DNA of 64,000 nt from CBDFLD01 sp965249005 (GCA_965249005.1 CBDFLD010000022.1:558001-622000), one strand, 5' to 3'; positions 24,796-34,387 are shown, counted from the first letter of the stretch. Notes: generated by a model not told the origin, from the sequence alone. Translations and numbers: made by a program.

Positions 24796-25575
24796 GTGGT
24801 GAGCTCGAATCAACGACTTGCGGGAAAGACGGCTCTCATTAGCGGCGGGGCCGGCGGAGCGGGAGAAGCGGCATCCATTCGCTTTGCCCAGGAAGGGGCG
24901 CGGGTGGCGATCGTCGATATCCAAGAGGAGGCCGGTGCCAGACTCGTTTCCGAGATAGCGGCCGCGGGGGGGCAGGCCATCTTCGCCAAGGCGGATGTGT
25001 CCAAGGCAGCCGACGTAGAGGCCGCGGTTCAAAAAGCTCTAAAAGAACTGGGGGCGATTGACATTCTCTTCAACCACGCCGGGACTTTTGTCGTCAAACC
25101 CTTCATCGACATCACGGAACAAGACTGGGACTGGCTCATGGGAATTAATCTCAAGAGCATGTTTTTGATGTCGCGGGCCGTTCTCCCGGGAATGCTCGAG
25201 GCCGGCGGCGGAATCATCGTCAATACCGGATCGGTCTCCGGCATGACGGCTTCGGCGCTGGAAAGTTTGTACTGCATCACCAAGGGTGCCGTTCATCAAC
25301 TGACCCGGTCGATCGCGGTCGAGTATCGGGACCGAGGGATTCGCTGCAACGCCATTGCTCCCGGCTTCATCAAGACACCTCACGGTTTGCGGGAAATGAA
25401 GGAGTGCGTCGCCGCGGGGGTGGATTTTACCGAAGAGGCGATTGCCAAGCTTCAGGGCCGGATGTGCGAACCCGAGGAGATCGCCAGCGTGGCGCTTTTT
25501 CTGGCGAGTGACGACGCCCGCTTCGTCAACGGCTCGATCGTCACGGTCGACAACACCTGGATGGCCGCCAGCTAG
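24796..25575 (+). CDS. Short-chain dehydrogenase/reductase
   Basis: 259 residues, full length for a classical SDR. The NAD(P)-binding glycine motif is SGGAGGAGEAAS, a variant of TGxxxGxG. Asp in VDIQ at the end of beta-2 suggests NAD preference. The catalytic Ser lies in TGSVSG, and the Tyr and Lys in YCITK. It probably oxidises or reduces an alcohol or ketone; the substrate is unknown. The start is GTG 24796 (or the adjacent GTG 24799) after AGGAGG. It is followed 28 bp later by a CocE-type hydrolase, likely the same operon. Confidence 0.93.
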   Translation: MVSSNQRLAGKTALISGGAGGAGEAASIRFAQEGARVAIVDIQEEAGARLVSEIAAAGGQAIFAKADVSKAADVEAAVQKALKELGAIDILFNHAGTFVVKPFIDITEQDWDWLMGINLKSMFLMSRAVLPGMLEAGGGIIVNTGSVSGMTASALESLYCITKGAVHQLTRSIAVEYRDRGIRCNAIAPGFIKTPHGLREMKECVAAGVDFTEEAIAKLQGRMCEPEEIASVALFLASDDARFVNGSIVTVDNTWMAAS

Positions 25576-25603
25576 GCGGCCGGACTCTAACCCGGACTCT
25601 GGA

Positions 25604-27619
25604 ATGACAAGAATCGTGACGGACCTCCCATACTCGGTAGAGGAGACCGAAACCTGCTGGATCCCCATGTCGGACGGTTGCCGGCTGGCCGCGCGTCTTT
25701 GGCTTCCCGAAGGAGCCGCGGATCGCCCCGTACCCGCCGTTTTCGAATACATCCCTTACCGTCGCCGGGACTTCACCCGGTCCCGGGATGAACCGATCCA
25801 CCACTACTTCGCCGGTCACGGCTATGCGTCTCTGCGGGTGGACATGCGCGGTTCCGGAGACTCGGACGGGCTGCTCGCCGATGAGTATATCGAGCAAGAG
25901 CAGACCGATGCGCTGGAAGCTATTCGGTGGCTGAGCGAGCAACCCTGGTGTAATGGCTCGATCGGAATGTTCGGTAAATCTTGGGGCGGGATCAACTGCC
26001 TCCAGGTCGCTGCCCATCGGCCGCCTGAATTGAAATCGATTCTATCGGTGTGCTCGACCGATGACCGCTATATCGACACGGATCATTACATGGGAGGTTC
26101 CCTGGCCGATGTCCAGATGATCTGGGGGTCTCTGTATCTGTCCTTCCTACGCCGTCCTCCAGATCCGGACGTGGTCGGAGAGCGCTGGCGCGAGATCTGG
26201 ATGGAACGCCTGGCCAACGAAGTGCAACCGATGGAGGAGTGGTTCCGGCACCAGCGCTATGATGCATTCTGGAAACATGGGTCCATTTGCGAGAATTTCG
26301 AGGCCATCACCTGCTCCACCTATTTGGTCGGGGGATGGCTGGACGGATACTCCAGTTCCATCTTTCGCATGTTGTCCGGCCTGCATTGCCCGCGCAAGGC
26401 ATTGATCGGCCCGTGGGGTCATCAGTATCCTCACGATGGAAAACCGGCGCCGGCGATCGGTTTTTTACAGGAGTGCGTGCGCTGGTGGGATCATTGGCTC
26501 AAGGGAATCGATACCGGAATCATGGCTGAGCCGATGCTACGGGTCTGGATGCAGGATGCCGTGACTCCCGACGCTCAGAATCGAGAGCGCCCCGGCCGAT
26601 GGGTTGGCGAGACGACGTGGCCATCGCCCCAGACCGGTACCGAACGTTACTTCATGAACTCCGGCAAGCTGGGACCGGATGCCGAGCCGGAAGCACAGCT
26701 GCAGATCTCGTCTCCTCAAACGGTCGGCCTGCTGTCGAATTTCTGGCACGGCGCCCTCGTGGATCATCAGGCGGCCGATCAGCGGCAAGAGGACGGCGGA
26801 TCCCTTTGCTTTGACTCGGAGCCGCTCGATGAAAAGCTGGAGATCCTGGGCGCTCCATCGGTGACACTCGAGCTGACCTCGGACCGACCTGTTGCCCTCG
26901 TGGCGGCGCGCCTGACGGATGTCGCGCCCGGCGGAAGCTCGCTATTTGTCAGCTTCGGCGTGCTCAACCTCACCCGTCGCGAGAGTCATGAGGAACCGAC
27001 GCCTCTGGAACCGGGCCGCCGGTATACGATCACGCTCCGGATGGATGAGATCGCCCATTCCTTTGCGCCCGGGCACCGGATCCGACTGGCGTTGTCCACC
27101 ACCTACTGGCATCGCGTTTGGCCGGCTCCCGAGACTGTGACCCTCGGTGTTTTCGCTGGGCGGAGCAGCCTGGATTTACCTGTACGGCCCGCGAGATCGG
27201 AGGACGAGAAGCTGCCACCATTCGGCGATCCGGAAAGCGCGAGGCAGATGAACAAGACGGTCCTTCGTCCCGACACCCGGAGCAGCACGATTCGCCGCGA
27301 TGCGGGCACCCGAGAGGTCGTATCCACCCACCACCAGGACTTTGGGGTCTATCGAATCGAGCAGCACGGGTTGGAGATCGAGGACATCTTCATCGACGAG
27401 TTCAGCATTCGGGACAACGACCCGCTCTCGGCAAAGGCTACCATGCAACGCAAGCACGTCTTCGCGCGTGGTGACTGGAAGGCTTCGGTCGAGGCCTGTG
27501 TCGAGCTCACCGCAACAAAAGAACATTTCCAGCTCACATCTTCCGTCGATGCTTACGAAGGGGACAAGCAGATCGACTCGAAGAGTTGGAACAGCTCCTT
27601 CAAACGGGACTTGCTCTAG
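25604..27619 (+). CDS. CocE/NonD family hydrolase
   Basis: 671 residues. The alpha/beta-hydrolase domain carries the nucleophile Ser126 in GMFGKSWGGI, and DMRGSGDSDG is characteristic of the X-Pro dipeptidyl-peptidase/CocE S15 family. A jelly-roll domain (HSFAPGHRIRLALSTTYWHR) follows. The family hydrolyses esters, amides or acyl-peptides. About 110 extra C-terminal residues (after residue ~560) form an additional beta-rich part not usual for CocE. The start is ATG 25604; the frame upstream only reads the SDR gene in another phase. Its stop shares CTAG with the convergent next gene. Confidence 0.9.
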   Translation: MTRIVTDLPYSVEETETCWIPMSDGCRLAARLWLPEGAADRPVPAVFEYIPYRRRDFTRSRDEPIHHYFAGHGYASLRVDMRGSGDSDGLLADEYIEQEQTDALEAIRWLSEQPWCNGSIGMFGKSWGGINCLQVAAHRPPELKSILSVCSTDDRYIDTDHYMGGSLADVQMIWGSLYLSFLRRPPDPDVVGERWREIWMERLANEVQPMEEWFRHQRYDAFWKHGSICENFEAITCSTYLVGGWLDGYSSSIFRMLSGLHCPRKALIGPWGHQYPHDGKPAPAIGFLQECVRWWDHWLKGIDTGIMAEPMLRVWMQDAVTPDAQNRERPGRWVGETTWPSPQTGTERYFMNSGKLGPDAEPEAQLQISSPQTVGLLSNFWHGALVDHQAADQRQEDGGSLCFDSEPLDEKLEILGAPSVTLELTSDRPVALVAARLTDVAPGGSSLFVSFGVLNLTRRESHEEPTPLEPGRRYTITLRMDEIAHSFAPGHRIRLALSTTYWHRVWPAPETVTLGVFAGRSSLDLPVRPARSEDEKLPPFGDPESARQMNKTVLRPDTRSSTIRRDAGTREVVSTHHQDFGVYRIEQHGLEIEDIFIDEFSIRDNDPLSAKATMQRKHVFARGDWKASVEACVELTATKEHFQLTSSVDAYEGDKQIDSKSWNSSFKRDLL

Positions 27620-28518
27620 GGCGCGGCGGCGGGAGACGCGTCTATCCGCTGCGCCTCGGCGCGGCCGGCACGCCGCAGCGCAGCCAGGACACCTCGCATG
27701 TACGCAAACGACTGCTTCATCCCGGGGAGGGGATTGTCCTTGTCAATCTCATATTCCAGATTGACCATGCCGCGGTAGGACATTTTTTTCAGCTGGCGAA
27801 AAATCTCGACCACCGGCATGGCGCCCTCGCCGACGATACACTGGCTCGTATTGGAGCTCAGATCGCGGAGGTCTTTCATGTGCATGTCGAGCAAACGATC
27901 CCCTGCTTCGGCCACGGCGTCGACCACCGAGGTGCCTGTTCGCGCCGTGTGGCCAACGTCGATGCAAAGGCCGACGCGAGGATCCATATTCCGGATGAGC
28001 TCGAGCGCGTCCTGCGGCGCGGGAAAATGCGGGTCCTCCGGACCGTGATTGTGGATGGCGACCTTGATGTCATATTGACCGACAAAACGTTCGATCCGAC
28101 CCAGACTCTGCTTCGTGGGCGCAATGACCATCAGCGGCATCCCGCAGGTCTTTGCATACTCGAAGTATTTTCGGATGTCGTCGGCGTCGTCTTTCTTTAG
28201 CGAGATCGTGCCGCCTCCCACAATCCTCAGTCCGGCACGGTTGAATTCAGCCCGACCGGCCGCCAGTTCCTGCTGCGAGCTCTCATAAGGAAGATGAAAC
28301 GACTTGACGTTGACGTGACCGACGCCGAGCTCTCGAATCATCGAAATCGCCTTCGCCCGCTCGAACGTGCGCAAAGAGTAGCTCGCCACACCCAGCTTGA
28401 AGCCCGCTTGCTCCGGCCGTCCGTCCGGGAAGGCCGCGCCAGAGAGGGGAGTCATGGCCCATCCCGCCGCAGCCACAGAGCTTCTCAGAAAATCTCGTCG
28501 CGTCCCATCTCCAGGCAT
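27616..28518 (-). CDS. Sugar phosphate isomerase/epimerase family protein (Tat-exported)
   Basis: 300 residues. A twin-arginine signal (RRDFLRSSVAAAGWAM) opens the protein. The rest is an AP-endonuclease-2-type TIM barrel: LGVASYSLRTFERAKAISMI, AIHNHGPEDPHF, VGLCIDVGHTARTG and HMKDLRD supply the His/Asp/Glu metal ligands. Family members isomerise or epimerise sugars. The upstream gene on the same strand is a DUF1080 lipoprotein (18 bp gap), a pairing common in bacteria that attack 3-keto-sugars. Export through Tat fits a folded metalloenzyme working outside the cytoplasm. Confidence 0.88.
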   Translation of the reverse strand: MPGDGTRRDFLRSSVAAAGWAMTPLSGAAFPDGRPEQAGFKLGVASYSLRTFERAKAISMIRELGVGHVNVKSFHLPYESSQQELAAGRAEFNRAGLRIVGGGTISLKKDDADDIRKYFEYAKTCGMPLMVIAPTKQSLGRIERFVGQYDIKVAIHNHGPEDPHFPAPQDALELIRNMDPRVGLCIDVGHTARTGTSVVDAVAEAGDRLLDMHMKDLRDLSSNTSQCIVGEGAMPVVEIFRQLKKMSYRGMVNLEYEIDKDNPLPGMKQSFAYMRGVLAALRRAGRAEAQRIDASPAAAP

Positions 28519-28536
28519 GATCGATTGTCCTTGTTC

Positions 28537-29322
28537 TTACGGCGCGCCGAGTCGTCGTAGCCGGATGTTCCGGAACCAGACCTCGTCTCCGTGGTCCTGC
28601 AAGATGACATGCCCTCGCCGCCTTTGCGCGAAGCCCGAAATACTCCGATACTTGCTGGCAGCGAGTAGCGATTCCATTTCTGTGGAGCCCAGTTCGAATT
28701 GTAGCACCCGGACTCCGTTGAGCCAGTGCTCACCGTGATTGCCGCGGAAGACGATCCGGGTTTCGTTGAACTCACCTACTGGAAGTAGCTTGTGTCCCTT
28801 CGGCGCAATCAGATCATAGAGCGCCGCGGAGGTGCGATGGGCCCCATTGCGGCCGTCGGGATGCAGGTCATCATCCAGGATCTGGTACTCGAACCCGAGG
28901 GCTGCGTGAGGGGATCCGTTGGAAAGCGACATCTGTTCGGAAACGTTGTACTTGATGCCGCTGTTGCCGCCCCTGCTGATCTTCCACTCGAGTCCCAACT
29001 CGAAGTCCGAGAAGGTATCGGCCGTGATCAGATCTACGCGACTGGGCTTTTTTTCTTGGTCTCCATCCGATTCCCCGTTGGCCCGCACCCTCCTGATCGA
29101 GCCGTCTTCGATCTTCCAGACGTCGCCGGGAATATCTTCCATGCCGAGCGCCTTCCAACCAGCGAAGCTTTCCCCATCAAAGAGGCGTTCCCCGTCCGCA
29201 CCCCCGGGTTGCGATACCGAAGGTCCCGTCTCGCGTTCGCAAGCCATGGAGCCTACCAACAGGAACATACACAACCCAATGGTTCGGTTTTTCGAATCGG
29301 AACGGAATTCGTTCACACTCAC
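28537..29322 (-). CDS. DUF1080 (3-keto-disaccharide hydrolase family) lipoprotein
   Basis: 261 residues. The N-terminus ends in a lipobox-like VGSMAC. The DUF1080 fold (PF06439, concanavalin-like) is shown by LFDGESFAGWKALG, DFELGLEWKISRGGNSGIKY, GFEYQILDD and the final VWFRNIRLRRL. Characterised members hydrolyse 3-keto-glycosides. It is probably anchored in the envelope and works with the downstream Tat-exported isomerase-like protein. It is divergent from the threonine dehydratase-like gene, with 85 bp between. Confidence 0.9.
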   Translation of the reverse strand: MSVNEFRSDSKNRTIGLCMFLLVGSMACERETGPSVSQPGGADGERLFDGESFAGWKALGMEDIPGDVWKIEDGSIRRVRANGESDGDQEKKPSRVDLITADTFSDFELGLEWKISRGGNSGIKYNVSEQMSLSNGSPHAALGFEYQILDDDLHPDGRNGAHRTSAALYDLIAPKGHKLLPVGEFNETRIVFRGNHGEHWLNGVRVLQFELGSTEMESLLAASKYRSISGFAQRRRGHVILQDHGDEVWFRNIRLRRLGAP

Positions 29323-29407
29323 CCTCCGGGTTACACCTACCTTAGGGCTCGTTCAAGAATGAATCAAGGAATTCAATCTCCCGCCCCAATGTTGTAAGCT
29401 CCGCGCC

Positions 29408-30364
29408 ATGAGCGTCACAATCGAAGACATTCGCGCGGCCGCCGACCGTCTCAACGCCATTGCCCATCGAACACCGGTTCTATCATCGCGGACGTTTGAC
29501 GCGGCAGTGGGCGCGACGGTCCATTTCAAATGCGAGAACATTCAGCGTGGGGGCGCCTTCAAGTTCCGCGGCGCCTACAACGCGATTTCCCGACTCAGCC
29601 CGGAGCAGCGGAGCAGCGGGGTCGTGGCCTTCTCGTCCGGCAACCACGCGCAAGGAGTGGCTCTGGCGGCGCAACTGCTGGATACGCCGGCCGTCATCGT
29701 CGTTCCGCGCAACGCACCGCAGGTAAAGCGGGACGCGACCCGCGGCTATGGTGCGGAAATCGTTCTGTTCGACCGCGAGCGGGAAGATCGCCAGAAGATC
29801 GCCCGCAAGATTGCAGAGGAACGGGGCCTGACGCTCATCCACGCTTTCGACCACCCGCACATCATGGCCGGCCAGGGTACGGTTGCACTGGAGTTGCTGT
29901 CGGACGTGGACGATCTCGACGCACTGCTCGTTCCCATCGGGGGCGGCGGCCTGGTCGCTGGATGTTGCATCGCCGCTCACGCCGTACGACCCGATCTCCG
30001 GATCTACGGCGTCGAGCCCGAGTCCGGCAATGCCGCCTTCTTGTCTCTTCAAAAAGGAGAGCGGGTCACGATCGCACAACCGAACTCTATTGCGGACGGA
30101 CTCGTCCCGCCCTCGCCCGGGATGCTTACCTTTCCCATCATGAAAGACCATCTGGAGTCGATCGTTTTGGTCAGCGACTCGGAGATCATCGAAGCTGTTC
30201 GCTTCATTCTCATGCGAATGAAGATTCTGGTGGAGCCGAGTGGCGCCGCGGCGGCGGCGGCCTTGCTCGCGAAGAAGATTTCTGCTCTTGCCAGCCAGAA
30301 GGTCGGGGTCGTGCTTTCCGGAGGGAACGTGGATCCGGCGACGCTGGCCACGATTCTGTCATGA
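29408..30364 (+). CDS. PLP-dependent threonine dehydratase / serine racemase-like enzyme
   Basis: 318 residues, fold type II PLP enzyme without the C-terminal ACT domain of biosynthetic IlvA. The PLP lysine is Lys52 in GGAFKFRGA; SSGNHAQGVA binds the substrate carboxylate and PIGGGGLVAG binds the phosphate. The length and sequence fit catabolic threonine ammonia-lyase, threo-3-hydroxyaspartate ammonia-lyase or serine racemase; these cannot be told apart here. The stop overlaps the ATG of the proline dehydrogenase gene (ATGA), so the two enzymes are coupled, suggesting joint amino-acid catabolism. Confidence 0.92.
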   Translation: MSVTIEDIRAAADRLNAIAHRTPVLSSRTFDAAVGATVHFKCENIQRGGAFKFRGAYNAISRLSPEQRSSGVVAFSSGNHAQGVALAAQLLDTPAVIVVPRNAPQVKRDATRGYGAEIVLFDREREDRQKIARKIAEERGLTLIHAFDHPHIMAGQGTVALELLSDVDDLDALLVPIGGGGLVAGCCIAAHAVRPDLRIYGVEPESGNAAFLSLQKGERVTIAQPNSIADGLVPPSPGMLTFPIMKDHLESIVLVSDSEIIEAVRFILMRMKILVEPSGAAAAAALLAKKISALASQKVGVVLSGGNVDPATLATILS

Positions 30365-31293
30365 ACGTTCTGCGTCGAGCGCTTCTGGGTCTAGCGGAGA
30401 ATGCGTGGGTTCTGGATCATGCACCGAATTATCGTTTTGTCCGAAAGACCGCTTCCCGATTCATGCCCGGTGAAACACTGGAACAGGCGTTAACGGCGGC
30501 GCGTTCGCTGACGACCCGGAACCTGGGCGTTATCCTCTCCTACCTCAGCGAGCACGTGAGCGATTCTCACGGCGCCGGTTTGATCACGCGTCACTACCTG
30601 GAGGCTCTGCGGCAGATCCGGAGACTCGAACCGCCGCTGGAAATTTCGGTCAAGCCTTCGCAGCTCGGATTGGATGACCCGGATCGCGGCACCGAGATCT
30701 GTCTCGAGAACCTTCGCGGAATCCTGGAGCAAGCCGGAGAGCGGAACCGTGTGTGGATCGACATGGAATCGAGCCCGTACGTGGACCGGACCCTGGCGGT
30801 TTACCGGAAGCTTCGCCCCTCGTTTCCCAGACTGGGAGTTTGTATTCAGGCGTACCTGCATCGATCGCTTCGAGACTTGGAGGGGTTCTTCTCGACGGGC
30901 GCGTCGATCCGGTTGGTCAAGGGAGCTTATCGCGAGCCAGCCGACCGAGCGTACCCACGCAGGCAGGAGATTGACCGCAATTTCATACGACTGGCCAAGC
31001 AGCTACTCACACTCGAGTCGCTGGCAGCCGGTGTTGAAACAGCAATCGCTACCCATGATCCCCACCTCATCCGGCGCACCGAGGCATTGGCGGCCTCTGC
31101 CGGCCTGGGCAAGGGTGACTTCGAGTACCAGATGCTCTACGGCATCCAGACCACAGAGCAACTGCGGCTAGCGCGGGAGGGCTACCGGTCACAGGTTTTG
31201 ATCTGCTACGGCGAGCAGTGGTTCCCGTGGTTCATGCGACGGCTGGCCGAGCGCCCTGCTAACCTGGGGTCTGTCGTGCGGAACCTCTTTTGA
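30361..31293 (+). CDS. Proline dehydrogenase
   Basis: 310 residues, monofunctional PRODH barrel. Diagnostic parts are LEISVKPSQLGLD, RVWIDMESSPYVD, LGVCIQAYLHRSLRDLE, RLVKGAYREP and YEYQMLYGI-like FEYQMLYGIQ. It oxidises L-proline to pyrroline-5-carboxylate with FAD and passes electrons to the quinone pool. The partner P5C dehydrogenase is not in the window. The start at ATG 30361 overlaps the previous stop; the long upstream frame reads the preceding gene in the wrong phase. Confidence 0.94.
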   Translation: MNVLRRALLGLAENAWVLDHAPNYRFVRKTASRFMPGETLEQALTAARSLTTRNLGVILSYLSEHVSDSHGAGLITRHYLEALRQIRRLEPPLEISVKPSQLGLDDPDRGTEICLENLRGILEQAGERNRVWIDMESSPYVDRTLAVYRKLRPSFPRLGVCIQAYLHRSLRDLEGFFSTGASIRLVKGAYREPADRAYPRRQEIDRNFIRLAKQLLTLESLAAGVETAIATHDPHLIRRTEALAASAGLGKGDFEYQMLYGIQTTEQLRLAREGYRSQVLICYGEQWFPWFMRRLAERPANLGSVVRNLF

Positions 31294-31318
31294 GCTTTTT
31301 TGAACTGGCCACACCCAG

Positions 31319-34135
31319 TCAGCTGCAGCCGCTCGTTTCCCCGCACTCGATGCATTTGTAGCACGAACCGCTTCGAACCATGATGTTGCCACAGTCGGCA
31401 CATGTGGGGGCGTCATCCAGCACATACATCGATTTCAGATCATTCAGGGCGCTGGAAGGATTGAGTCCATCTCCATTCGACGACTCGTGCTCTCCGGACG
31501 ATTGCGATGTCTCGGATGCAGTAGCCGCATCCGGTTCCCGGATCAAGACACCGGACCGGACTTTTTCGCTATCGGGTAGGAACTTGGAAGCCAGGTAGCG
31601 AAAGATGTAGTCGATGACGGACTTGGCAAAGGGAATTTCTGGATTCCCCGTGTGCCCCGAGGGCTCAAAGCGCACATGCGAGAACTTGTCGACCAGGACT
31701 TTTAGTGGCACACCATACTGAAGCGTGAGTGAGATGGCGGTGGCAAAGGAGTCCATGAGTCCCGAAATCGCGCTTCCTTCCTTCGCCATGACCAGGAATA
31801 TCTCGCCGGGGTCGCCGTTGTCGTACATGCCGATCGTGAGATATCCCTCGTGTCCCCCAACCTTGAATTTGTGGGTCAAGGCACGCCGCTCGGCGGGCAA
31901 TTTTCGTCGCACCGGCTTCGGAATGACTTCGGTGACTGGCTCGACCGCTTTCGCAACCGACGGGGCAGATTCGCTCGGCGCGTCTTCTGCTGAGCTACCG
32001 GCACTGAGGGGCTGGATGCGCTTGGAGTTGTCCCGATAAATAGCAATCGCCTTCAACCCCAACTCCCAGGATGCGTGATAGGCCTGCGTTATTTCGTCAA
32101 CCCCGATCGACTCCGGCACGTTGACCGTCTTGGAAATAGCGCCGGAAATAAACGGCTGGACCGCACCCATCATCTTGACGTGGCCCATGTAATGGATCGA
32201 GCGGTTGCCGCGCTGCGGTTTGAAGGCACAGTCGAAAACCGGCAAATGCTCCGGATGGACAAATGGCGCCCCCTCGATGGTTCCGTTCTCGTCGACATAG
32301 TCGACGATCGTACTCACCTGATCCTCGGAATAACCGAGTTTTCCAAGAGCGGGCCGCACCGTATGGTTGACGATCTTGATCGTCCCGCCGCCCACGAGCT
32401 TTTTGAACTTCACCAGGGCCAGATCGGGCTCCACCCCGGTGGTATCGCAATCCATCATGAAGCCGATTGTTCCCGTAGGGGCGAGAACCGTCGCTTGGGC
32501 GTTCTTGAAGCCATGAACCTGGCCCTCCAGTACCGCCAGATCCCAGCATTCCTGGGCCGCATCCATCAAATCGCCGGGAACGTGCTTCGCGTTGATCCGC
32601 TGCACGGCGGCGCGATGCATCTTGATCACGTCAACGAACGGCTCTTTGTTCTTGGCATATCCCTGGAACGGCCCCGTCTGGGCCGCAATACGGGACGACT
32701 GCAAATATGCCTGTCCGGTCAGAACGGCCGTGATGGCCGCCGCAAAGTCACGGCCCTCGTCACTGTCGTAGGCCAGTCCGTTGTACATCAACAGAGCTCC
32801 CAGGTTGGCGTACCCGAGTCCGAGGGGACGATAGGCATGGCTGTTGGCCTCGATACTCTTTGTTGGATAGCCGGCATTGTCGACGATGATCTCCTGCGCG
32901 GAGATCGTAATGTCGATCGCCTTTCGAAAACCGTGTACATCGAAGTTCTCGTTCTCGTCGACGAACTTCATCAGGTTGAGCGATGCCAGATTGCACGCGG
33001 AGTCATCCAGGAACATGTACTCGGAACACGGGTTGGACGCGTGGATCGGTGCGGTTGCCTTGCAAGTGTGCCACCGATTGATGGTAGAGTGAAATTGCAT
33101 CCCCGGATCTCCGCAAAGATGCGCGGATTCTGCAATCTTCGCCATCAAATCCCGTGCCTGGTATCGATCCACCACTTCACCGGAGGGCCGTTCGCGAGTC
33201 TCCCAGGGGCCGTCTGCGTCGACGGCTTTCATGAATTCGTCCGTTACCCGGACGCTGTTGTTGGCATTCTGGAAGAAGATGCTCGAATAGGCATCGCCGT
33301 CGACGGAGCCGTCGTATCCCGCATCGATCAAAGACCAGGCTTTCTTTTCCTCTCGGGACTTGCACTCGATGAATTCCACGACGTCGGGGTGGTCGATATT
33401 GAGGATTACCATCTTGGCCGCGCGGCGCGTTTTGCCTCCGCTTTTGATCACTCCGGCAAAGGCATCGAAACCCTTCATGAAGCTCACCGGACCCGAGGCG
33501 GTGCCTCCGCCGGATAGCTTGGCCCGTGAGGAGCGAAGCGGAGAGAGATTGGTGCCGGTCCCGGAGCCCCACTTGAACAGCCGCCCCTCTGTCCGGGCGA
33601 GTTGCAGAATCGATTCCATGGTGTCATCCACGGAATTGATAAAGCAGGCGGAGCACTGCGGTTTCTCCTCGATGCCGCAGTTGAACCAGACCGGCGAATT
33701 GAAAGCCATGTATTGATTGAGAAGCAAGTAGGCCAGTTCGTCATGAAACGTGTCGGCATCGGCCTCAGAGGCGAAATAGCCTCCCTTACGGCCCCAGCGT
33801 GAGATGGTGCGCACGACACGGTCCACGAGTTGCCGGACGCTGGTTTCCCTGGCGGGGGTGCCGATCTGGCCGTGAAAATACTTGGAGACAACGATGTTGG
33901 TGGCCGTCTGCGACCAACCTTTGGGGACCTCCACGCCATCTTGACGGAAGAGGTCCTCCCCTTTTTCACTGCTGATGACCGCGTCCCGCCGCTCCCACTC
34001 GATTACATCGTAGGGCGAAACGCCTTTCTGGGTGAAGCATCGCTCGAAGTGCACTCCACGGGGAGCACTTTTCCCCTCCGAGACAAAGGCCCTAGGGACG
34101 CCGGATTCAGAGGGCATTGCCTTGTTACTGCTCAT
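31319..34135 (-). CDS. nrdJ: Vitamin B12-dependent ribonucleotide reductase (class II)
   Basis: 938 residues. Typical segments are YLLLNQYMAFNSPVWFNCG, the NPCSEYMFLDDSACNLASLN active-site block, and a C-terminal zinc-ribbon CADCGNIMVRSGSCYKC with a CSS-like cysteine tail. It makes deoxyribonucleotides using adenosylcobalamin and so works with or without oxygen. No intein is seen. The AGGAGG ribosome-binding site six bases before ATG 34135 fixes the start. The gene has two NrdR-like boxes about 206-252 bp upstream. It converges with proline dehydrogenase across 25 bp. Confidence 0.97.
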   Translation of the reverse strand: MSSNKAMPSESGVPRAFVSEGKSAPRGVHFERCFTQKGVSPYDVIEWERRDAVISSEKGEDLFRQDGVEVPKGWSQTATNIVVSKYFHGQIGTPARETSVRQLVDRVVRTISRWGRKGGYFASEADADTFHDELAYLLLNQYMAFNSPVWFNCGIEEKPQCSACFINSVDDTMESILQLARTEGRLFKWGSGTGTNLSPLRSSRAKLSGGGTASGPVSFMKGFDAFAGVIKSGGKTRRAAKMVILNIDHPDVVEFIECKSREEKKAWSLIDAGYDGSVDGDAYSSIFFQNANNSVRVTDEFMKAVDADGPWETRERPSGEVVDRYQARDLMAKIAESAHLCGDPGMQFHSTINRWHTCKATAPIHASNPCSEYMFLDDSACNLASLNLMKFVDENENFDVHGFRKAIDITISAQEIIVDNAGYPTKSIEANSHAYRPLGLGYANLGALLMYNGLAYDSDEGRDFAAAITAVLTGQAYLQSSRIAAQTGPFQGYAKNKEPFVDVIKMHRAAVQRINAKHVPGDLMDAAQECWDLAVLEGQVHGFKNAQATVLAPTGTIGFMMDCDTTGVEPDLALVKFKKLVGGGTIKIVNHTVRPALGKLGYSEDQVSTIVDYVDENGTIEGAPFVHPEHLPVFDCAFKPQRGNRSIHYMGHVKMMGAVQPFISGAISKTVNVPESIGVDEITQAYHASWELGLKAIAIYRDNSKRIQPLSAGSSAEDAPSESAPSVAKAVEPVTEVIPKPVRRKLPAERRALTHKFKVGGHEGYLTIGMYDNGDPGEIFLVMAKEGSAISGLMDSFATAISLTLQYGVPLKVLVDKFSHVRFEPSGHTGNPEIPFAKSVIDYIFRYLASKFLPDSEKVRSGVLIREPDAATASETSQSSGEHESSNGDGLNPSSALNDLKSMYVLDDAPTCADCGNIMVRSGSCYKCIECGETSGCS

Positions 34136-34303
34136 CGAAGCCTCCTAAGAGAGTTTTTCGGTTTCGTTTTCTCAGCCTACTTCAGAAGAAACCACTTCCA
34201 ACGAGACGTTCCATCAGACACCTACCGCGCCCCTTTTTTCCTTCCGGTACAGTGCCAGTTGGAATAATATCGCTGAAAGTTTGGCCCAACGGGGTGAGGA
34301 CGG

Positions 34304-34332
34304 TTTTACACCCGCCCAGACGAACCTGTCAA
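34304..34332 (-). promoter_or_regulatory. Candidate nrdJ promoter
   Basis: On the minus strand TTGACA (34332-34327) is followed by a 17-bp spacer and GTAAAA (34309-34304). The -35 is perfect and the -10 is weak. The implied leader of ~160 nt shows no recognisable B12-box, so a cobalamin riboswitch is not supported. Confidence 0.45.
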
Positions 34333-34340
34333 TCAAAAAA

Positions 34341-34387
34341 TCACAATATCTAGTATCTATTTTATACCATTGCACAACATGTTGTGT
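34341..34387 (-). promoter_or_regulatory. Tandem NrdR-like boxes upstream of nrdJ
   Basis: TCACAATATCTAGTAT (34341-34356) and GCACAACATGTTGTGT (34372-34387) each match 14 of 16 positions of the NrdR consensus ACACWATATNTWGTGT. Their spacing is exactly 31 bp, three helical turns, as in known tandem NrdR operators. They lie just upstream of the candidate -35. The repressor gene nrdR is not in the window. Confidence 0.75.

Noticed and set aside
25442..25603. N-terminal extension of the CocE gene
   Set aside because: It lies inside the SDR gene in another phase; the hydrolase family similarity begins at ATG 25604.
29530..30360. Long N-terminal extension of proline dehydrogenase
   Set aside because: It reads the PLP-enzyme gene out of frame; the ATGA overlap at 30361 gives the proper start.
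32075..33517. 480-codon open frame antisense to nrdJ
   Set aside because: nrdJ is clearly real on the other strand; the antisense product shows no domain and follows from codon bias.
34136..34340. Cobalamin riboswitch in the nrdJ leader
   Set aside because: No recognisable B12-box was found in the leader, and the NrdR-like boxes already offer a control mechanism.
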